Shown: positions 46,082 through 54,943 of the stretch, one piece after another | How positions within the stretch are numbered: the stretch's first letter is position 1 | Layout of the letters: each line of letters begins with the position of its first letter | Origin: Niallia circulans | GTDB lineage: Bacteria; Bacillota; Bacilli; Bacillales; Cytobacillaceae | DNA length: 64,000 bases | Assembly (NCBI RefSeq): GCF_007273535.1 | Contig: NZ_RIBP01000004.1 | Span: 2,456,001-2,520,000 of the forward strand | Direction: 5' to 3' | Notes under the pieces: model-generated | Seen by the model: the letters and a program-made list of their open reading frames with translations, nothing else | Told to the model about the DNA's origin: nothing | Database searches by the model: none | Translations under genes and position numbers: made by a program

Positions 46082-48001
46082 ATGCAAAACAGCATGCCAT
46101 TTGAGGTTTCGAAAACAGAGTCATTTTACGATAAATTAGGAGAATGGATTGGGGATGTGTTTTACGACATTCTTCCGGACGCAGGGTATGAGCTTCGTGA
46201 TGAACAAGTGTTCATGGCATACCAGCTCGAAAAGGCATTTAAAGAGAAAAAGACGATTTTTGCAGAAGCAGGAGTCGGAACAGGGAAAACATTTGTATAT
46301 TTACTTTACAGCATTTGCTATGCAAGATATGTGAATAAGCCTGCCATTATCGCATGCTCTGATGAAACATTGATTGAACAGCTTGTCAAAAAGGAAGGCG
46401 ATATTGCGAAGCTGGAGCAAGCTTTAGGTTTAAAAATAGACGTACGCCTTGCGAAATCGAGAAACCAGTATCTTTGCTTAAACAAGCTTGATCAGAAAAT
46501 TACTTTTGAAGATACGTATAATACTATTTACGATACATTACCTGATTTTGTTCATGGCAGTGGTTCGCTGCAGTCATTTGCACCATATGGCGACAGGAAG
46601 GATTATTCTGACTTGACGGATGAAGATTGGGACGGTGTTGCATGGGATTCGATGCAGGATTGCTTTACATGCGATAAGCGTCACCGTTGTGGACAAACCT
46701 TGCACAGAGATTACTACCGCAATGCGAAGGATTTGATCATTTGCTCACATGATTTTTATATGGAGCATATTTGGACAAAGGAATCTAGAAAAAGGGAAGG
46801 TCAATTACCACTGCTCCCAGATAGTGCTTGTGTAGTGTTTGATGAAGGCCACTTGTTAGAATATGCAGCTCAAAAAGCATTGACTTACAGACTAACTGAA
46901 CAAAACCTAGAAAACCTTTTGACTAAACTCCTTGCAAATGACGTTCGAGAAAAAACATTAAATATTATTGAAGATACAATCTATCAAAACGAACAATTTT
47001 TCGCTGCATTAACGAATGCATCGTTTGAAACAGAAGGCTCGGACAAGCAGGAAATTAAAAAAACAGATACAGTCATGAAGGAAGGCAAAAGACTTGCTGG
47101 ACTTATCTCTGACTTAGAAGAAGAATTAGTCTTTGAAAGTGAAATGTACGTCATTAATGAGTATGATTTAAAAGTAGTTGAAGAGTATTTAGAGCAAATC
47201 TCTCATTCGCTTCGTTTATTCTTAAGAGAAATGAATGGTATCACTTGGTTTGAGGAACACGACGGTGAGCGCACACTTGTCATCATGCCAAGACTTGTAC
47301 AAGATATTATGAAGGAAGATGTATTTAGCCAGAAAAAACCGATTATCTTCTCTTCAGCAACATTATCTAACAACAAGTCATTTGAATACATGGCAAACAG
47401 TTTAGGAGCGAAAGACTTCCTATCTTTCTCTGTCGAATCTCCATTTGATTACGAAGAGAACATGAAAGTAATCATGAGAGAATATAATCACGGAGATAAT
47501 GAACAGAAGCAGGAATATGTAATAAAGCAGCTAGTCAATGCTGGCGGAAGATCACTTGTATTGTTTAACAGTAAAGAAGACTTAGCCAAGTTTAAAGCAG
47601 CGTTGCCAAAGGATTTCAACATTCCGATTTATTTTGAAGGGGAAGCAGAAATAAGTGGCCTTGTTTCCAAATTCCAAAATGAAGAAGAGTCCATATTATG
47701 TACTGTTAACCTATGGGAAGGCTTAGACGTACCAGGAAGATCACTAGAAAACGTCTTTATTTTCTCCTTGCCGTTCCCGCCAAACGACCCTGTTTATAAA
47801 TCAAAACGTGAAAATACAACAGATCCGTTTACAGAAGTCGATTTGCCTTACATGATACTCCGCTTAAGACAAGGCATCGGACGTCTAATCCGAACAACAG
47901 AAGACAGCGGCAGCATCCATATCTTAATGGACAAAGAAGAGAAGCAAGCTGTTAAAGAAGCAGTCACAGCAGCCTTGCCAGTAGAACCAACTGCCGTTTA
48001 A
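46082..48001 (+). CDS. ypvA: ATP-dependent helicase YpvA, DinG/XPD type
   Basis: A second DinG-family helicase of 639 residues, without the exonuclease domain of dinG. Motifs are AEAGVGTGKTFVYLL (Walker A), VVFDEGHLLEYAA (DEGH box), FSSATLSNN and LRQGIGRLIRTTED (VI). Cysteines in YLCLNK, DCFTCDKRHRC fit an XPD-like 4Fe-4S cluster between motifs I and II. GCGGAGGGG before the ATG at 46082 sets the start. Confidence 0.9.
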   Translation: MQNSMPFEVSKTESFYDKLGEWIGDVFYDILPDAGYELRDEQVFMAYQLEKAFKEKKTIFAEAGVGTGKTFVYLLYSICYARYVNKPAIIACSDETLIEQLVKKEGDIAKLEQALGLKIDVRLAKSRNQYLCLNKLDQKITFEDTYNTIYDTLPDFVHGSGSLQSFAPYGDRKDYSDLTDEDWDGVAWDSMQDCFTCDKRHRCGQTLHRDYYRNAKDLIICSHDFYMEHIWTKESRKREGQLPLLPDSACVVFDEGHLLEYAAQKALTYRLTEQNLENLLTKLLANDVREKTLNIIEDTIYQNEQFFAALTNASFETEGSDKQEIKKTDTVMKEGKRLAGLISDLEEELVFESEMYVINEYDLKVVEEYLEQISHSLRLFLREMNGITWFEEHDGERTLVIMPRLVQDIMKEDVFSQKKPIIFSSATLSNNKSFEYMANSLGAKDFLSFSVESPFDYEENMKVIMREYNHGDNEQKQEYVIKQLVNAGGRSLVLFNSKEDLAKFKAALPKDFNIPIYFEGEAEISGLVSKFQNEEESILCTVNLWEGLDVPGRSLENVFIFSLPFPPNDPVYKSKRENTTDPFTEVDLPYMILRLRQGIGRLIRTTEDSGSIHILMDKEEKQAVKEAVTAALPVEPTAV

Positions 48002-48039
48002 TAGGAGAGTTTTTATTCGAACTTCGTTTTAATGCTGGT

Positions 48040-48076
48040 AAAACCCCAATCGATTTTCATTCGACTGGGTTTTTTT
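48040..48076 (+). terminator. Terminator after ypvA
   Basis: CCCAATCGA/TCGACTGGG (one mismatch), flanked by A and T runs, with seven T downstream. Confidence 0.85.
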
Positions 48077-48409
48077 ATTTAAAGCAGAATCACGACATAA
48101 TATGTACTTTGAATTCATGAAAGGAAACATACAGCTTAGTCCAATTGTTAACACATATGTTTCTAATACAAAAACAACCAACATACACGACATATTCGTA
48201 TAAGAAAATAACAAAAGATGAATGAATAAGTAGCCAACTAAAAAATATTTGTATAAGAGTCCGATTGACGAATGCGTAGAGTTTAAAAATGAGATAGTTT
48301 ATTTTGTCACCTACAGCTTAATTTTATTTACATAGTAGAAAAATATGGTAAGATAGTTTTCATATCTTACTATTTTGATTTTGAGCTAATTATAAGGAGG
48401 AGAAAGCAT
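48077..48409. other. Gene-free stretch upstream of the M32 carboxypeptidase
   Basis: No convincing reading frame is present. The last part holds a possible promoter, TTTACA (48327-48332) and TAAGAT (48349-48354). An inverted repeat GTAAGATA/TATCTTAC (48348-48355, 48363-48370) overlaps the -10 and could be an operator or a weak hairpin. The remainder is AT-rich with nothing I can name. Confidence 0.4.
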
Positions 48410-49924
48410 TTGAGTCACATAAAAACAATAGAGCAGGATTTTTTAGCATATGTGAAAAAAATCGGAGCTTATAATGAAGCACTAGCACTGATATATTGGG
48501 ATTTGCGAACAGGAGCACCAAAAAAAGCCGTTGATCAGCGTACAGAAGTTATAGGTACCCTATCGGCAGAAGCGTTCAACATGTCTGTTTCATCAGAGCT
48601 GGAAGGTTATTTAACTGAATTATCTGATGAAAGTATTCAGAAAGAATTATCGTTTGTAACCATAAAAACAGTTGAGGAAATGAACAAAGAGTTTGAACGT
48701 AATAAAAAAATTCCGCCAAGTGAATATAAAGAATATGTGATGCTTCAATCAAAAGCAGAAAGCGTGTGGGAAGAAGCGAAAGAAAAGTCTGATTTTTCTC
48801 TATTTGAGCCATATTTGGAAAAATTAGTAGAAACAACAAAAAGGTTTATCGGTTATTGGGGCTATGACAAAACACCGTATGATGTTCTTCTCGATATGTA
48901 TGAACCAGGTGTTACAGTCCAAGTTATCGATGAAGTATTTGATGAATTAAGAAGTAAAATTGTTCCCCTTGTGCAGCAAATTGCTGATTCAACGCAAAAG
49001 ATAGAAACAGACTTTTTATTTAAGCATTTCCCGAAAGACAAACAGCATGCGTTTAGTTTGGAGCTTTTGAAGCAGATCGGCTATGATTTTGACGCAGGCA
49101 GGCTTGATGAAACGGTGCATCCATTTGCAACAGGCATTAATCCAGGCGATGTGCGGATTACTACAAAGTATGTGGAATCTGATTTCCGTGTGGCCGTATT
49201 CGGCACCATTCATGAGGTTGGTCATGCCTTGTATGAGCAAAATATCTCGGAGGAACTTGTCGGAACACCGTTAGCTACGGGCACGTCAATGGGGATACAT
49301 GAGTCACAGTCGTTGTTTTATGAAAACTTTGTTGGCAGAAATGCCTCCTTCTGGGAGAAGAATTACGCTTTATTAAAGGAATATGCTGACGGGCAGTTTG
49401 ATAACGTAGAGGTAGCAGATTATTACAAGGCAATTAATGAATCCAAACCATCCCTTATCCGGATTGAAGCAGATGAATTAACATATCCATTGCATATTAT
49501 TATTCGCTACGAAATCGAGAAGGGCTTGTTTAATGGAGATATAAAGGTTAAAGACCTTCCGAAAATATGGAATGAAAAATATAAGTCTTATTTAGGAATT
49601 GAACCAAGTAATGATGGAGAAGGGATTCTTCAGGATGTCCACTGGGCAGGGGGAAGCTTTGGATATTTCCCGTCCTATGCGCTGGGATATATGTATGCAG
49701 CCCAGTTTAAACAAACCCTATTAAAGGATTTGCCTAACTTTGACGAGCTTCTTCGGAAGGGTGAGTTGCTGCCAATTAAAAAATGGTTCAATGAAAAAGT
49801 TCATCAATTCGGAAAAACAAAAAAACCGCTTGAAATTTTAGCAGATGTGACAGGAGAAGGCCTTAATGCCCAATACTTAATTGATTATCTGTACGAAAAG
49901 TACAGCAAGGTGTATCTTCTGTAA
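48410..49924 (+). CDS. ypwA: M32 (Taq-type) metallocarboxypeptidase YpwA
   Basis: A zinc carboxypeptidase of 504 residues that removes C-terminal residues from peptides in the cytoplasm. The catalytic HEVGHALYEQ has its first His at about residue 268, followed by GIHESQSLFYENFVGRN with the third ligand glutamate. Family segments DVRITTKY and ADELTYPLHIIIRYEIEKGL (20 residues) are present. It starts at TTG with AAGGAGGAG upstream. Confidence 0.95.
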   Translation: MSHIKTIEQDFLAYVKKIGAYNEALALIYWDLRTGAPKKAVDQRTEVIGTLSAEAFNMSVSSELEGYLTELSDESIQKELSFVTIKTVEEMNKEFERNKKIPPSEYKEYVMLQSKAESVWEEAKEKSDFSLFEPYLEKLVETTKRFIGYWGYDKTPYDVLLDMYEPGVTVQVIDEVFDELRSKIVPLVQQIADSTQKIETDFLFKHFPKDKQHAFSLELLKQIGYDFDAGRLDETVHPFATGINPGDVRITTKYVESDFRVAVFGTIHEVGHALYEQNISEELVGTPLATGTSMGIHESQSLFYENFVGRNASFWEKNYALLKEYADGQFDNVEVADYYKAINESKPSLIRIEADELTYPLHIIIRYEIEKGLFNGDIKVKDLPKIWNEKYKSYLGIEPSNDGEGILQDVHWAGGSFGYFPSYALGYMYAAQFKQTLLKDLPNFDELLRKGELLPIKKWFNEKVHQFGKTKKPLEILADVTGEGLNAQYLIDYLYEKYSKVYLL

Positions 49925-49936
49925 TCATGTCCAGAC

Positions 49937-49967
49937 AAAAAGAGCAAGGAATTCCTTGCTCTTTTTT
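49937..49967 (+). terminator. Terminator after ypwA
   Basis: A perfect palindrome centred at 49951/49952 (AAAAAGAGCAAGGA and its complement) is followed by seven T. Confidence 0.92.
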
Positions 49968-50058
49968 TGCTTTTCGTACGAAATGAAGCGCAATTGTCAC
50001 GAAAAGCGCAGTACAGGAATATACTATTATAGAATTAATAAACTGGATGTGATAATCG

Positions 50059-50184
50059 ATGGTACATTATTATTGCAAACACTGTCTCCTTCTTTATAAG
50101 GAAAGCACAATCTGTTCCAATTGTGGAGCGAAGGTTGAGAATAAAATAAAGATAGAAGTACAAAGCCAAAAGGAAAATGAGTGA
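50059..50184 (+). CDS. Possible 41-aa zinc-ribbon microprotein
   Basis: An ATG at 50059, preceded by GGATGTGAT, opens a frame with two Cys-x2-Cys knuckles: YYCKHCLLLYKESTICSNCG, 20 residues. A charged tail follows. The knuckle spacing of ten residues is that of small zinc ribbons. It lies in the gap between ypwA and the convergent cheX gene. The ribosome binding site is only moderate, so it could be chance, though four well-placed cysteines in a short frame are unlikely. Confidence 0.5.
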   Translation: MVHYYCKHCLLLYKESTICSNCGAKVENKIKIEVQSQKENE

Positions 50185-50196
50185 AAAATAGCAAAA

Positions 50197-50231
50197 ACAA
50201 AGAGTATGACGTTTGTATGCCATCTCTTTGT
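50197..50231 (-). terminator. Terminator of cheX (minus strand)
   Basis: On the minus strand ACAAAGAG/CTCTTTGT form the stem and TTTTT follows. Confidence 0.6.
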
Positions 50232-50243
50232 CAGCTTATAATC

Positions 50244-50696
50244 TTATACTTCAAGCATCAAAATAATATAAAGTGTGCCTGTGTCAGCTAATGTTACTTT
50301 AAGGCTTAAAGCCTTGTCAAAGCCATACATTTTTGTCTCTCCTACCAAAACCGTCGGAGGGGTAATATCCATTGCAATTCCATTTTTTGATACAAAAGTA
50401 GTCAGGTTACCTGCAATCATATTTCCAAGCTCTCCAGAAAAAGAATCAAGCATTTCTCCTTCAAGAGCCATTCCAAACATTGCTTCACCGATTTTACCGA
50501 AAACTTCTTGATTTCCATCTATAATGACTCTTCCACGGAAGTCACCTGTCAGACCAATAAGCACTCCTAAAGATTTCTGCTGATATGGTGCCGTTACTAA
50601 AGTTGGTTTATCAATTGTTAGTTCAAAGGGGATTACATTCTTAACTGAATCAATAGTCCCGTTTAATATTTCTGTTGCGCTTCTTGTGATTGTCAA
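50244..50696 (-). CDS. cheX: CheX/CheC-type chemotaxis phosphatase
   Basis: A 150-residue CheX-like protein, a CheY-P phosphatase family of Gram-positive chemotaxis. The catalytic motif E-x2-N-x3-GN is visible as SGELGNMIAGN at about residues 86-96. GVLIGLTGDFRGRVIIDG and the GTLYIILML end strand fit the fold. It stands alone, away from other che or fli genes. It is preceded by GGGGGAATGAATT on the minus strand. Confidence 0.88.
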   Translation of the reverse strand: MTITRSATEILNGTIDSVKNVIPFELTIDKPTLVTAPYQQKSLGVLIGLTGDFRGRVIIDGNQEVFGKIGEAMFGMALEGEMLDSFSGELGNMIAGNLTTFVSKNGIAMDITPPTVLVGETKMYGFDKALSLKVTLADTGTLYIILMLEV

Positions 50697-50925
50697 AATT
50701 CATTCCCCCATACTGTAGTTATCATCATCTTATCATAGTTTATAAAAAATTTGGATAAGGAAAATTCAAAAAAACGACGAATTTCATAGTAAAAAATACC
50801 TATCTTTAGAAATGGTAATTAGGTTTAAACTACTACGTTTTTCGGTGCTGGATACTATTTACAATGAAATTTTAATTAAATCCTTTTATAATAAAGAAGC
50901 ACAGCAACATCCTTCAAAACATTTC

Positions 50926-50953
50926 ATTCCTCCTGTGAGAGGAATTTTTTTTT
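50926..50953 (+). terminator. Terminator-like hairpin upstream of the Fur-controlled gene
   Basis: ATTCCTC/GAGGAAT (7 bp) is followed by nine T. No gene lies immediately before it on the plus strand, so it may insulate the downstream promoter or end a transcript I cannot see. Confidence 0.6.
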
Positions 50954-50960
50954 ACTTATA

Positions 50961-51015
50961 TTGAAAATGATTATCATTGATGATACAATGTAACTGAAAT
51001 TGAAAATTACTCTCA
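50961..51015 (+). promoter_or_regulatory. Fur box overlapping a sigma-A promoter
   Basis: TTGAAA (50961-50966) and TACAAT (50984-50989) have a 17-base spacer. TGAAAATGATTATCA (50962-50976) matches the 7-1-7 Fur box TGATAATnATTATCA at all but one position and covers the -35 and spacer. A weaker second copy, TGAAAATTACTCTCA (51001-51015), lies just after the expected transcription start. This is a typical iron-repressed promoter. Confidence 0.8.
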
Positions 51016-51039
51016 TTAAGGAAAGAGGTGCAAATAGAC

Positions 51040-51135
51040 ATGGTTATGGTCTTTATTGCTGCTGCTGCAATTACTTGCTTGTCCGTTATGAAATATGTGT
51101 TGAAAAACGTCTCACCTTCTGCAAATACAAAATAA
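51040..51135 (+). CDS. 31-aa membrane microprotein under a Fur-type promoter
   Basis: AAAGAGGTG, nine bases before ATG 51040, opens a 31-codon frame: MVMVFIAAAAITCLSVMKYV (20 residues) then LKNVSPSANTK. It predicts one transmembrane helix with a single Cys and a basic, polar C-terminal tail. The promoter just upstream carries a strong Fur box, so it should be made under iron limitation. I do not recognise a family; it is not like the basic FbpA/FbpB peptides. No terminator separates it from dynA, so readthrough is possible. Confidence 0.65.
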   Translation: MVMVFIAAAAITCLSVMKYVLKNVSPSANTK

Positions 51136-51300
51136 ATACATTTATTATAATCTTTATTATTTCACTTTTACCTCTTAATTTATTCTGGTAATACCTCTTT
51201 TTCATCATCTCCGCTTAAAATTCAAAATATTTTCTTTATTCTAATGTTGAAAATGGTTAAAATGGAACTAATCTACATATTAAGATTAAAGGAGTTAGTC

Positions 51301-54300
51301 ATGCTTCCGACAACCATTTTTCAGCTAAACCACCTGACTGAATTTCATCATTTTTTAAACAAACAAAAGGATCTTACTGCAGCCGAAAAGGTGAAGGACT
51401 TAATCAACAAAATTTACAAGTGCGATTTTGTCTTTACCTTTTGTGGTCATTATTCTGCTGGGAAGTCCAGCTTAATCAATGAACTTATTGGCAAACCATT
51501 GTTACCAAGCAGCCCAATCCCGACAACAGCACATAAAATAAAGGTTTCACGAGGCAATGATGCTGTCAAAGTTTATTTCACAGCTAAACCTACGCTGTTA
51601 TTTCCAAACTGTACGGATCTAAAATTAGTGGACGCAGAGCTTTTAGACAAAGATTTGATTAATGAAGTGGCTGTAAATGTAAGCGGTATCGATTTGCCGA
51701 ATAATATTATGTTTGTTGATACACCTGGAATTGATAGTATAGACAAAGCTCATATGCTTGCAGCAGAATCAAGTATTCATTTGTCTGATGTACTGTTTTA
51801 TGTAGTGGAGTATAACCATGTTCAATCTGAAATTAATATTGAATTTACAAAACAGCTTGTGGACAGCGGCAAAAGCTTTGTTCTTATCATTAATCAGATT
51901 GATAAGCATCGCGAAGCAGAAATTCCGTTCCAAGCATTTAAAGATAGTGTAGAGCAGGCGTTTGTTGCAAGTGGTGCAGTGCCTGAACGGATTTTTTACA
52001 CGTCGATCAAAGCAATGGACAGCAGCAAAAATCAAATAAATGAATTAAAACAGTTCATCGCCGCAAAAATGACGCACAAAGACTCATTAATGGAAGCGTC
52101 TGCAGATCAATCCTTTTTAAAAATAAAAACCGATCACAGCAAGGCGATGGAATTGAAAAAGGAAAAGGAATTAGCAGAAGCAGGTGCCCCGCTTGTTAAT
52201 TTGACAGCGGAAAAGCTTCACCTTTTAGAAGAAGACTTCCATACACTTGAAAAGAAGCTGCAGGCTTTGCAACAAACTAAAGTGCAGCAGGCAGAATTAG
52301 AAGCAGGTTTTCTAGCCATCATTAAAGACGCTTATATTATGCCATATGCACACAGGGAGCTTGCAGAAACCTATTTAAACGCTAAAGACAAAAAGTTTAA
52401 GCTCGGATTGTTTTCCAGTAAACAAAAGATAAAAACCGAGCAAGAAAAAAGGCTGCAGAATTTCCATAGCATTTTGGAAGAAGCCGTCCAATTACAGCTG
52501 CTTGGACCTTTAACCAAATACTTAGAAACAGCCTCTGGCAAAATGGGGGTTAATACTGCTGCATTTAAAGAGGAATATTTAACAACACCATTATTTAAAC
52601 TAGAGAAAAAGGCTTTAGCGGAGCTTGTTAATCCTAATGCACAAATGTCAGAAACCTATTTGCTCCGATACTGTGAAGAAGTCGAAGATTACATAAAAAG
52701 CTCAGTGAAAAAAGAAGCAAACAAGCTGTTTTCTATTTTATCTAGTGAGCAGGATATTCACACTAAAGAGCAAGAGCGCATCATTACAGAAGACCAGCGT
52801 CGTCTTGAAACCTTACTTCATGCTAAAAAGAAAAAAGACCAAATAGCGAACAACTGGCTTAAATGGCAGGAAGCGCTCAACCAGCTCATTGAAAATAGAC
52901 GTGAAAATGCGGCTGACAATTACTTGGAGCTGATTGACGATGAGACTGAGCCCGTCATTCAAGAAGTGAATGCTCAAAAACTTGTAAAGGAGCTTCAAAG
53001 GAAAAAACAAACCCAAGTCCGCAGCAAACCAGAACAAATGCTGGCAAATCCAGAGGAAATGCTGGTGCAGCTGGATTTTATATCAGCTCAATTGCAGGAT
53101 TTAAAAGGGTTTAAAGAGGTTTGGCGCAATCTACAGCGGCGCACAGAAACAATACGTAATAAGCAATATACAATTTGCTTATTCGGTGCTTTCAGTGCAG
53201 GAAAATCTTCTTTTGCGAATGCCCTGTTAGGGCATCCATTGCTTCCTGTATCACCTAATCCTATGACAGCAGCAATCAATCGAATTCTGCCTGTTGATAA
53301 GGAAAACGAGCACGGAAAAATGGTGATTGTCTGGAAATCAAAAGAGGATATGTTAGGAGAGCTACAGGATTATTTGCGTGTCTTTCATGAAAACGCAGAT
53401 TCACTGGAGTCTGTACAGCTTGTCATTGACCGCATAAAAAAAAGCAGTGCTCACTTCTCAGCCAGTCACCACCGTTATTTAGAAGCGTTTTTCGAAGGAT
53501 TCCCTTCACACAAAGATATGCTTGGAACAGTTTCTACTGCAAGCATGGAGGAACTGGACCAGTATGTATCAGTGGAAACAGTATCGTGTTTTATTGCAAA
53601 AATCGATGTTTATTTCGACTGCAGTTTAACAAGAAAGGGCATTGTTTTAGTTGATACGCCAGGAGGAGATTCGATAAATACAAGGCATAGTGAACTTAGT
53701 TTTGAATACATGAAGGCCGCTGATTCTATTTTGTATTTGTCCTATTATAATCATGCTTTTGCAAAAGCAGACCGTTCGTTTCTTCTTCAATTAGGAAGAA
53801 TGAAGGATTCCTTTGAAAAGGATAAGATGTTTTTTATTATGAATGCCATTGACCTGGCAAAGGATCAAGAGGAACTTGACCTTGTATTCAATTATTTATA
53901 TGACCAGCTTGAGAACTATGGTATTAGGAATCCGCGTATCTATCCTGTATCAAGCTTATTTAGTGATAAAGAGCCATATATTGGGCAGATGGATGCTTTT
54001 AAAGAGAGCTTGCTGCAGTTTATTGAGGATGAATGGCTTCCATTTATGCTGAAAGCAGCAGAGACTGATTGTATGGCAAGCATTCAGATGCTTGAGGATT
54101 TCATTAAGTCAGCTGAAATGGAGCATGCAAAGCAAACGGAACTAATTGACGCATGGAAAAGGGAGGAGCAGGAGCTTAATTTACTCCTAGCACAGCAAAA
54201 GCATACTTATTTAAATAAGAAATTGAAAGCAGAGATAGACGAACAGGTTCATTATTTAAAGCAGCGCATATTCCTGCAATTCAATGATTGGCTGAAGGAG

Positions 54301-54912
54301 TCCTTCCATCCTGGACTTTTAAAGGGAGAAAATCGAAGGCAGGAGGGAGAAAAGGCGTTAGATGACTTCCTTTTTCAACTGAGTTATGAGGTGGAGCAAG
54401 AGCTCAGGGCAGTTAACTTACGATGCGAGAATTATTATTATGCACAAAGAAAAGAGCTTTATGAATTATCATTAAAAAGCATCCGTCAAAGAAATAAGGA
54501 AATGATTGTACAGCTTGATTATTCAGTAAAGCTGAGTGGGGTGATTACCCATCAAGCTCCATTTAGAACAATGGAAAGAGGATTGTTTAAAAAAGCATTG
54601 TCTTATTATAAAAATCCGAAGGCTTTCTTTGAAAAAGGAGACAGAAAATATCTTGCCGAAGAAATAAAAACAGTAATGGAAACAGAAAGCTTTCCATTCT
54701 TTGAAGATGAAAAGTCCCGATTGTTTTCATTCTTTGATGACACCTTAGAGAAGGAAAAGCTAGAAATGATCCAATCATTGCAAGCGCAAATGCAGGAGTA
54801 TTACAGTGGTAAGGCTGAATTGTTCCAAAATGAGGAGATTCGTCAAAAAATGAAGGAAGCTCTTCTTACCATAAAAGACAGTAATGTATGGACATATGCA
54901 GACAGTATCTAA
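51301..54912 (+). CDS. dynA: Double dynamin-like GTPase DynA
   Basis: A 1203-residue bacterial dynamin made of two fused dynamin units (YpbR in B. subtilis), which tethers and fuses membranes and protects against membrane stress. The first GTPase has G1 GHYSAGKSS (residues 49-57), TTAHKIKVS switch I and DTPGIDS. The second, starting near residue 620, has GAFSAGKSSFANALLG, TAAINRILP and DTPGGDS. Long coiled-coil regions follow each GTPase. AAAGGAG before ATG 51301 sets the start; upstream in-frame ATGs lie in non-conserved sequence. Confidence 0.95.
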   Translation: MLPTTIFQLNHLTEFHHFLNKQKDLTAAEKVKDLINKIYKCDFVFTFCGHYSAGKSSLINELIGKPLLPSSPIPTTAHKIKVSRGNDAVKVYFTAKPTLLFPNCTDLKLVDAELLDKDLINEVAVNVSGIDLPNNIMFVDTPGIDSIDKAHMLAAESSIHLSDVLFYVVEYNHVQSEINIEFTKQLVDSGKSFVLIINQIDKHREAEIPFQAFKDSVEQAFVASGAVPERIFYTSIKAMDSSKNQINELKQFIAAKMTHKDSLMEASADQSFLKIKTDHSKAMELKKEKELAEAGAPLVNLTAEKLHLLEEDFHTLEKKLQALQQTKVQQAELEAGFLAIIKDAYIMPYAHRELAETYLNAKDKKFKLGLFSSKQKIKTEQEKRLQNFHSILEEAVQLQLLGPLTKYLETASGKMGVNTAAFKEEYLTTPLFKLEKKALAELVNPNAQMSETYLLRYCEEVEDYIKSSVKKEANKLFSILSSEQDIHTKEQERIITEDQRRLETLLHAKKKKDQIANNWLKWQEALNQLIENRRENAADNYLELIDDETEPVIQEVNAQKLVKELQRKKQTQVRSKPEQMLANPEEMLVQLDFISAQLQDLKGFKEVWRNLQRRTETIRNKQYTICLFGAFSAGKSSFANALLGHPLLPVSPNPMTAAINRILPVDKENEHGKMVIVWKSKEDMLGELQDYLRVFHENADSLESVQLVIDRIKKSSAHFSASHHRYLEAFFEGFPSHKDMLGTVSTASMEELDQYVSVETVSCFIAKIDVYFDCSLTRKGIVLVDTPGGDSINTRHSELSFEYMKAADSILYLSYYNHAFAKADRSFLLQLGRMKDSFEKDKMFFIMNAIDLAKDQEELDLVFNYLYDQLENYGIRNPRIYPVSSLFSDKEPYIGQMDAFKESLLQFIEDEWLPFMLKAAETDCMASIQMLEDFIKSAEMEHAKQTELIDAWKREEQELNLLLAQQKHTYLNKKLKAEIDEQVHYLKQRIFLQFNDWLKESFHPGLLKGENRRQEGEKALDDFLFQLSYEVEQELRAVNLRCENYYYAQRKELYELSLKSIRQRNKEMIVQLDYSVKLSGVITHQAPFRTMERGLFKKALSYYKNPKAFFEKGDRKYLAEEIKTVMETESFPFFEDEKSRLFSFFDDTLEKEKLEMIQSLQAQMQEYYSGKAELFQNEEIRQKMKEALLTIKDSNVWTYADSI

Positions 54913-54943
54913 TAGGGGAAAGATAAAGGGAGGAGCAGGACCG

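Noticed and set aside
49881..50099. 72-residue plus-strand frame over the ypwA terminator
   Set aside because: It overlaps the end of ypwA in another frame and runs through a strong terminator.
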